Source: Planctomycetota bacterium
Lineage (GTDB): Bacteria > Planctomycetota > UBA1135 > GCA-002686595
Length of the DNA stretch: 64,000 nucleotides
NCBI GenBank assembly: GCA_029250885.1
Contig: JAQXEK010000021.1
Location: forward strand, 62,001 to 126,000
Reading direction: 5' to 3'
This document shows positions 59,444 through 64,000 of this stretch, in pieces. The first letter of the stretch is position 1, and each line of letters begins with the position of its first letter. Under the pieces are notes generated by a model, which worked only from the letters and a program-made list of their open reading frames with translations, was not told where the DNA came from and ran no database searches. Position numbers and translations under genes: made by a program.

Positions 59444-60750
59444 ACACAATGCCTAAGAGATCGCGGGTCATGGGCCCCATCTACCAGCGCTTCCTTGCCC
59501 TGCAGATCATCGGCCTGATGGTCTCCCTTTCGATCTCCGAAGAGGGTAACGCCCTGGTCTATGGGATCAAGATCCTATCTACTGCGCTGCCCTTCCTGAG
59601 CTGCTGCAGCTTGCTCATCTTGAGCCGAGGGGTCGAGGCGGCATTCAGCCGTAGCTTCTACACTTTTCGCTTTGTCTGGCTGCTTGGGGGCTTGGCTACC
59701 ATCGGTTGTTTCTGGGCCGCTGACGGCGCTTATAGCGCAAGTAAGGTGATCATCTTCCTGGTGACTTTTGCAGCCCTGACCTGCGCGTTGGTCCAGTACG
59801 AGTTTGTCGAAGCGGGCAAGCGCGCTGACGTGCTTGGCAAGCACATCCTCTACGCCTGCTTCGTCCTGTTGGCGATCATGGTGTTGAATTACTTCGTCTT
59901 CAATATTGGCGGTGGCGACTCTGCGCGACACCGCGCTGGCGGCAACTTGATCGCCCCAACGAACGCGGCCGCAACGGTGGGGTTGTCCCTATTGATTGCG
60001 CTTCACTTTATGGTTCGCCTTGCCCCTGAGCGGAAGACGCCGCACCTGCGCATCCTAGCCCTCGGGACCCTCGTGATGGCTGTTTGGGCACTGCTTGTCT
60101 TGAGCACGCGCTCGGCATTCATCTGCGTCGTCGCGGCGCTTTTCTTGGCCCCGGTCTTCAACGGTGGGTTTCGACTGACCTATCGCAGGTTGTTTCTCGG
60201 CGTGACTCTTCTGGCTGGCTCCGCATTCACCGCAGCCAACATGCACCTGGTTGGCAACGTGCTCTCCCGGGACATGGACACCACCAGCGTGTGGGCCCTG
60301 TCTGGGCGCACTTGGCTTTGGTCGCGGGTGTTTGATGACTGGACCCTGTCGCGTGCCTTCTCCGGCTATGGCTTTGCGTCGATCTCGGAAGAGCGCGGTG
60401 TCCGAGACTGGTGGACCGGCGAGACCATGTTCGCGGGCGCCCACAACGCGTACCTGCAGGTGCTCTTTGGTATGGGCATCTTCGGGCTGCTGCTCTACTT
60501 TGGCTTCCTTCGATCCTTCCTGCGCGCCATGCGCGTGAAGCACCGCTCCTTTGTTCCCGCGCAGCACGCCCTGCGCATTGCGATCTTTATCTACTTCGTC
60601 ACGTTCAGCGTGACCGAGCACCTGTTCGGCCTCAATGTGACACCGGCGTTCTTCCTGGTCTGCTGTGTGCTTGCGAGCTCGCGCTACCGCACGATTTGGG
60701 AGCGCAGCGAGCTGCGTGATTTGCCGGAGGGGAACCATGGAAGCTACTAA
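59440..60750 (+). CDS. O-antigen ligase/polymerase-family membrane protein
   Basis: This 436-residue integral membrane protein begins at the GTG at 59440, overlapping the previous stop; an ATG nine bases later is an alternative. At least ten hydrophobic segments are visible, including LALQIIGLMVSLSI, VWLLGGLATIGCFW, VIIFLVTFAALTCAL and IYFVTFSVTEHLFGL. The long periplasmic loop between helices holds the Wzy/WaaL-type motif FSGYGFASISE with HNAYLQVLFGMGIFGLLLYF, the His being the probable catalytic residue. It could polymerise repeat units or ligate polymer. It overlaps the next gene by 14 bases. Confidence 0.82.
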   Translation: MNTMPKRSRVMGPIYQRFLALQIIGLMVSLSISEEGNALVYGIKILSTALPFLSCCSLLILSRGVEAAFSRSFYTFRFVWLLGGLATIGCFWAADGAYSASKVIIFLVTFAALTCALVQYEFVEAGKRADVLGKHILYACFVLLAIMVLNYFVFNIGGGDSARHRAGGNLIAPTNAAATVGLSLLIALHFMVRLAPERKTPHLRILALGTLVMAVWALLVLSTRSAFICVVAALFLAPVFNGGFRLTYRRLFLGVTLLAGSAFTAANMHLVGNVLSRDMDTTSVWALSGRTWLWSRVFDDWTLSRAFSGYGFASISEERGVRDWWTGETMFAGAHNAYLQVLFGMGIFGLLLYFGFLRSFLRAMRVKHRSFVPAQHALRIAIFIYFVTFSVTEHLFGLNVTPAFFLVCCVLASSRYRTIWERSELRDLPEGNHGSY

Positions 60751-62020
60751 GGGCAGGGACAGCTTGCGGGCAAAATCTAATGGCATCGAGCAGGCACCAA
60801 GCAGGCGCGTCCTGATCGGCGCCTATGCCTGCGAACCTGGCGTGGGCTCCGAAGGCGGAGTCGGATGGAGCTGGACTCGTCAGATTGCCCTGCGTAACGA
60901 CTGCACGGTGATCACGCGCAAGAACAATGTCGAGAAGATCGAGCGCGCGGCCAGGGTCGAAGGACTCGACAGCTTGACCGTCATTGGCTACGACTTGCCC
61001 ATGTGGATGCGCTTCTGGAAGCGCAAGAGCCGCGGGGCCCTGGCGTATTACTACCTGTGGCAGCTCGGCCTTGCACTCTTCGCGCGTCGTCTGGACCGCG
61101 AGCGGAACTTCGACCTGGTCCAGCACATCACCTTCGTGACGAGCTGGATGCCCTCAGGGCTCGCCCTGGTGAACAAGCCATTCGTTTGGGGTCCCGTTGG
61201 TCAGCACCCGCGCATTCCGCGCCGCTTTCTCAGCAAGGCCACACTCAAGACGCGGCTGATCGAAATGTACAAGGCCGGGATCAAGTCGACTTTTCTTATG
61301 CTCGATCCGCTGCTGCACCTCACGATGCGCCGCGCGAATCGGATTCTGAGCATCGGCTCCGAGTTTGAGTCCCGGGTAGACTTCCCCGTTGGCGCCATGG
61401 TCGAGCGCATGCCGGCAGTGGGGGTTGATTCGATGGCCGAAGGTCAAAAGGCAGGTACCAGAGTCCTGTTCTCGGGCCGCCTAGTCGAGTTGAAAGGCCC
61501 TGGGCTCGCCCTAGAGTCCTTCGCTATTACCTATTCAGGTCATCCTGAGGCGACGCTCACCTTTCTTGGGACTGGCCCCTTGCAGCGCCAACTCGAAGAG
61601 CGTGCGGTCGAGCTTGGCGTAGACGGCGCAGTCCACTTCCCGGGTATGCTGCCCCACGAGCAAGCACTCGACCTAATGGCCACTGCCGATGTATTCCTGT
61701 TTCCCTCCTTCGAGGGGGCGGGCATGGTTGTACCCGAAGCGATGGCCGCCGGCGCGGTGGTTCTGTGCCTAGACTTCGGTGGCCCCGGTGACATGGTCGC
61801 AGGGGAGCGGGGTATTGCGGTCCCCCTTGGCGAAACGAAACAGCAGACCTGTGCGAACCTGGCAGCCGGACTCGATCGCCTGCTCGCTAGCCCGAAGCTG
61901 CGCAAAGAGCTACGCGGAGTCGCAAAGCAGTGGGTCGCATCCGAGATGCTCTGGAACAAGAAAGGCGAGCGCATGCAGCAGATCCACGACGCCGTGATGA
62001 AGGAGACAAGCCGCAAGTAA
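60737..62020 (+). CDS. Glycosyltransferase family 4-like
   Basis: This 427-residue GT-B glycosyltransferase has its ATG at 60737, with GGAGGGGAACC just upstream (a good ribosome site). The N-terminal Rossmann domain starts VLIGAYACEPGVGSEGGVG, the Gly-rich acceptor/donor loop of GT4 enzymes. The C-terminal domain contains VLFSGRLVELKGPGLALESF and the catalytic Glu motif FPSFEGAGMVVPEAMAAG (EGxGxxxxEA). Donor sugar and acceptor are unknown. It begins 14 bases before the upstream stop, and its own stop overlaps the acyltransferase ATG by one base. Confidence 0.88.
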   Translation: MEATKGRDSLRAKSNGIEQAPSRRVLIGAYACEPGVGSEGGVGWSWTRQIALRNDCTVITRKNNVEKIERAARVEGLDSLTVIGYDLPMWMRFWKRKSRGALAYYYLWQLGLALFARRLDRERNFDLVQHITFVTSWMPSGLALVNKPFVWGPVGQHPRIPRRFLSKATLKTRLIEMYKAGIKSTFLMLDPLLHLTMRRANRILSIGSEFESRVDFPVGAMVERMPAVGVDSMAEGQKAGTRVLFSGRLVELKGPGLALESFAITYSGHPEATLTFLGTGPLQRQLEERAVELGVDGAVHFPGMLPHEQALDLMATADVFLFPSFEGAGMVVPEAMAAGAVVLCLDFGGPGDMVAGERGIAVPLGETKQQTCANLAAGLDRLLASPKLRKELRGVAKQWVASEMLWNKKGERMQQIHDAVMKETSRK

Positions 62021-62736
62021 TGGGTATCGCCAAGACTATCTACGCCCGGCTCTTTGTGCGCGGACGCGAGCACCTCGGTGCGTCCATGGACCCGGCCCTC
62101 TCCGAGCGAGACGCCTGGGGCATTCTCGGGCGCGTGGCCTGCAACCTGATCCGGGGCGCAGCTTGGAAGCTGCGCATGGGCCAAGTCGGCGGTCGCTTCT
62201 TTGTCGGCAAGCGAGTTAGCATCCTCTCACCGAGCCACATCAGCTGTGGCCAGAACGTCAAGTTTGAGGACCACGCCGAAGTCCAAGGTCTATCCACGGG
62301 CGGCGTACACTTTGGAGACGGCGTGACGGTCGGACGCGGAGCAAGCATCCGCCCCTCGTCCTACTACGGCGGTGAGCTGGGCGAGGGCATGACTGTCGGA
62401 GCACGCTCAGCCATTGGCGCCTACAACTGGATTGGCGCCAGCGGCAAGGTGACAATTGGCAGCGATGTAATGCTGGGCCCACGGGTCATTATTATCCCCG
62501 AGAACCACAACTTCGGAGCGACCCAGCAGACCATCCGCGAGCAGGGCGTCACTCGTGCGGCGGTCGTGATCGAAGACGACTGCTGGATCGGTTGCAACGT
62601 GACGATCCTCTCCGGCGTGACCATTGGCAAGGGCTCAATCGTTGCGGCCGGCGCCGTGGTGAATAAGAGCCTGCCTCCGGGTTCCATCGCCGGCGGAGTT
62701 CCCGCCCGCGTCATCCGCAATCGCGAGGCGGCCTAG
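62020..62736 (+). CDS. Left-handed beta-helix (hexapeptide) acyltransferase
   Basis: This 238-residue protein overlaps the preceding stop by one base (TAATG). The hexapeptide repeat region spans about residues 65-225: ISCGQNVKFEDHAEVQG, FGDGVTVGRGASIRP, MTVGARSAIGAYNWIG, VTIGSDVMLGPRVIIIP and WIGCNVTILSGVTIGKGSIVAAGAVV. The catalytic His is probably in PENHNFGA. It is expected to acetylate or otherwise acylate a sugar of the exopolysaccharide. The N-terminal about 60 residues are amphipathic and less conserved. It is tightly linked to the glycosyltransferases on both sides. Confidence 0.9.
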   Translation: MGIAKTIYARLFVRGREHLGASMDPALSERDAWGILGRVACNLIRGAAWKLRMGQVGGRFFVGKRVSILSPSHISCGQNVKFEDHAEVQGLSTGGVHFGDGVTVGRGASIRPSSYYGGELGEGMTVGARSAIGAYNWIGASGKVTIGSDVMLGPRVIIIPENHNFGATQQTIREQGVTRAAVVIEDDCWIGCNVTILSGVTIGKGSIVAAGAVVNKSLPPGSIAGGVPARVIRNREAA

Positions 62737-62737
62737 C

Positions 62738-63895
62738 ATGCAGAGCGCATTGGTCTTCCACGGCTCCGCGGACCTGTACGGTTCCGACCAGACCACCATC
62801 GACATGGTGCGCGGTCTGCTCACCGGCGGTTGGCGCGTGACCGTCGGCCTGCCCCACGAGGGCCCCTTGGTGCAGGTCCTTGAACTTGCGGGTGCCACCG
62901 TTCACATCGGCGGCTTCGAGCCCTTTGGACGCTCAACCTTATCTCCCTTGGGCTTGCTTGCCTCGCCTTACCAGATTGTCTCTAGCACCCTGGCTTGCTG
63001 GCGCTTGGTGCGCAAGCTGCAGCCCGACGTGGTGCACGCGAACACGCTGATCATTCCCGCGCCCGCCTTGGCTGGTCGCCTAGCCGGCAAGCCGGTGGTC
63101 TGGCACATCCACGAGATCATGACGCGCCCCAAGGCGCTTGTCTGGCTCTTGACCCACCTGGTCGGCCTGCTCGCATCGAAGGTTGCCTGCAACTCCGAGG
63201 CCACTCTCGACGAGCTCGCCAGCCACAACCCGAGGTTGCGCAAGATAGCGACTGTCGTGCCCAACGGCGTGACGGACTTTCCCGCCCTCGATCCCGAGCA
63301 GGTGCGCGCCCAGCTTAGCATTCCGTCAGACCGCTTCGTATTCCTGTTTGTGGGCCGCCTGAACGCATGGAAGGGGCAAGAGGTCTTTGTCGAGGCCGCC
63401 GCGGCAATTGCCAAGCGCCACCCCCAGGCCTACTTCTTGGCAGCCGGCGACGCACCGGATGGCCAGCCCCACTTCCGCGAGTCCTTCGAGGCCTTGATCG
63501 AGAAGCACGAGATAGGCATGAGTTTTCGCTACCTAGGTTTCCACTCCGACACCCACGCTCTCTACAGCGCGGCGGACGCATCCGTTGTTCCGTCCCTGTT
63601 GCCCGAACCCTTCGGCCTGGTCGCGGCCGAAGCCATGGCGGCCTCCCTCCCGGTTATTGTTGCAGGCCACGGCGGGCTCAAAGAGATCGTCGTCGACGGA
63701 GAGACGGGCATGCATATCGAACCCGGCAATGTGTCCTCGTTGATCGCAGCCATGGAGACCATGCTGGTGTCGAGTGACGAGACCCTCGCTATGGGCGAGG
63801 CGGGTAAGAAGCGCCAAGTACAGCACTTTTCGGTGGGGCGCTACCAACAGTCGTTCTTGGAGATGTTCCAGGGCCTGGCGAGGAAGGCGGCATGA
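62738..63895 (+). CDS. Glycosyltransferase family 4
   Basis: This 385-residue GT-B enzyme starts one base after the acyltransferase stop. N-terminal domain LVFHGSADLYGSDQTTIDMV (acceptor loop with a Gly-x-Gly-type turn), then the helix around KPVVWHIHEIMTRPKALVW. The donor-binding domain has VFLFVGRLNAWKGQEVFVEAA and the catalytic Glu pair in LLPEPFGLVAAEAMAASLPV (EPFGxxxAEAMA). It probably adds a hexose or uronic acid to the repeat unit. Its stop overlaps the next ATG by four bases. Confidence 0.92.
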   Translation: MQSALVFHGSADLYGSDQTTIDMVRGLLTGGWRVTVGLPHEGPLVQVLELAGATVHIGGFEPFGRSTLSPLGLLASPYQIVSSTLACWRLVRKLQPDVVHANTLIIPAPALAGRLAGKPVVWHIHEIMTRPKALVWLLTHLVGLLASKVACNSEATLDELASHNPRLRKIATVVPNGVTDFPALDPEQVRAQLSIPSDRFVFLFVGRLNAWKGQEVFVEAAAAIAKRHPQAYFLAAGDAPDGQPHFRESFEALIEKHEIGMSFRYLGFHSDTHALYSAADASVVPSLLPEPFGLVAAEAMAASLPVIVAGHGGLKEIVVDGETGMHIEPGNVSSLIAAMETMLVSSDETLAMGEAGKKRQVQHFSVGRYQQSFLEMFQGLARKAA

Positions 63896-64000
63896 CGCGC
63901 GGCAAGATCATCCATGTGACCCTGGGCAAGGCGAACCCTAACCGCGCCAATGGGATCAATGTGATCGTGCATAACCTCGCCGAGTCCCAGCCCAAGGTTG
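63892..64000 (+). CDS. Start of another gene in the polysaccharide cluster (runs off the right edge)
   Basis: The ATG at 63892 overlaps the preceding stop (ATGA). Only 36 codons are visible: MTRGKIIHVTLGKANPNRAN then GINVIVHNLAESQ. The pattern HVTLGKANPNRANGIN resembles the start of GT-B glycosyltransferases, where a Gly/Asn loop follows the first strand. Function is inferred from position and this short stretch. Confidence 0.6.
   Translation, partial: MTRGKIIHVTLGKANPNRANGINVIVHNLAESQPKV

Overview
The window comes from a bacterium with a moderately GC-rich genome. No rRNA, tRNA, CRISPR array, insertion sequence or phage gene was recognised, so it reads as an ordinary stretch of chromosome. 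The gene mix suggests Planctomycetota or a relative: a COG3014/YcfL/LpoB lipoprotein trio, a VCBS/ASPIC repeat protein, alkaline-phosphatase-superfamily clusters, a thioredoxin/haem-motif/PDZ protein, and many first genes without a Shine-Dalgarno sequence. That assignment is an inference from family content, not a phylogeny. Two genes are interrupted by in-frame UGA codons exactly where a catalytic Cys or Sec is expected, so the organism very probably decodes UGA as selenocysteine.

Layout. 1-1902: 5' part of mutS (minus). 2026-4828: a sigma54-like promoter, then the COG3014, YcfL and lpoB lipoprotein genes. 4990-5110: a possible structured RNA. 5188-8464: a nucleotide-sugar epimerase and ATP-type PEP carboxykinase (pckA). 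8639-15839: housekeeping and exported proteins, namely TPR, DUF59/MIP18, radical SAM, HD domain, VCBS/ASPIC and two unknown exported proteins. 16251-22267: a zinc-ribbon protein, a CopA-type copper ATPase (minus), a LOG-family protein, an esterase and an AIM24-family protein. 22356-23663: two small TPR-type lipoproteins (minus).

24031-27297 is a sulfate-activation operon: a ribbon-helix-helix (RHH) protein preceded by five phased 11-bp repeats, ATP sulfurylase (sat), a cytoplasmic alkaline-phosphatase-superfamily enzyme with a Thr nucleophile, and APS kinase (cysC). 27703-29079 (minus) is an apparent double-selenocysteine (UxxU) thioredoxin-fold/CxxCH/PDZ protein with a SECIS-like hairpin. 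30653-36263 holds two tandem type I phosphodiesterases, a second RHH protein with the same C-terminal motif, and an Oxa1/EMC3-like membrane protein. A methyltransferase, a gluzincin-type protease and a CysQ-like PAP phosphatase follow.

40482-46538 (minus) is a NAD-linked formate dehydrogenase operon: a NuoE-NuoF fusion, a selenocysteine-containing molybdopterin subunit, a CBS/ACT protein and a VOC protein. 46746-48481 is an ABC exporter pair and 48600-51740 a very large exported protein of repeated modules. 51773-64000 is a tightly packed exopolysaccharide cluster: UDP-sugar dehydrogenase, Wza-like exporter, Wzc-like tyrosine kinase, an NTase/thymidylate-kinase-like fusion, an APH-like kinase, an O-antigen ligase/polymerase, glycosyltransferases and an acyltransferase. 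It runs off the right edge.

Themes that join the regions. Selenocysteine is used in two unrelated redox proteins 13 kb apart. ATP sulfurylase, APS kinase and a PAP phosphatase occur with no PAPS or APS reductase in view, which fits sulfation rather than sulfate reduction. RHH proteins accompany both alkaline-phosphatase-superfamily clusters.
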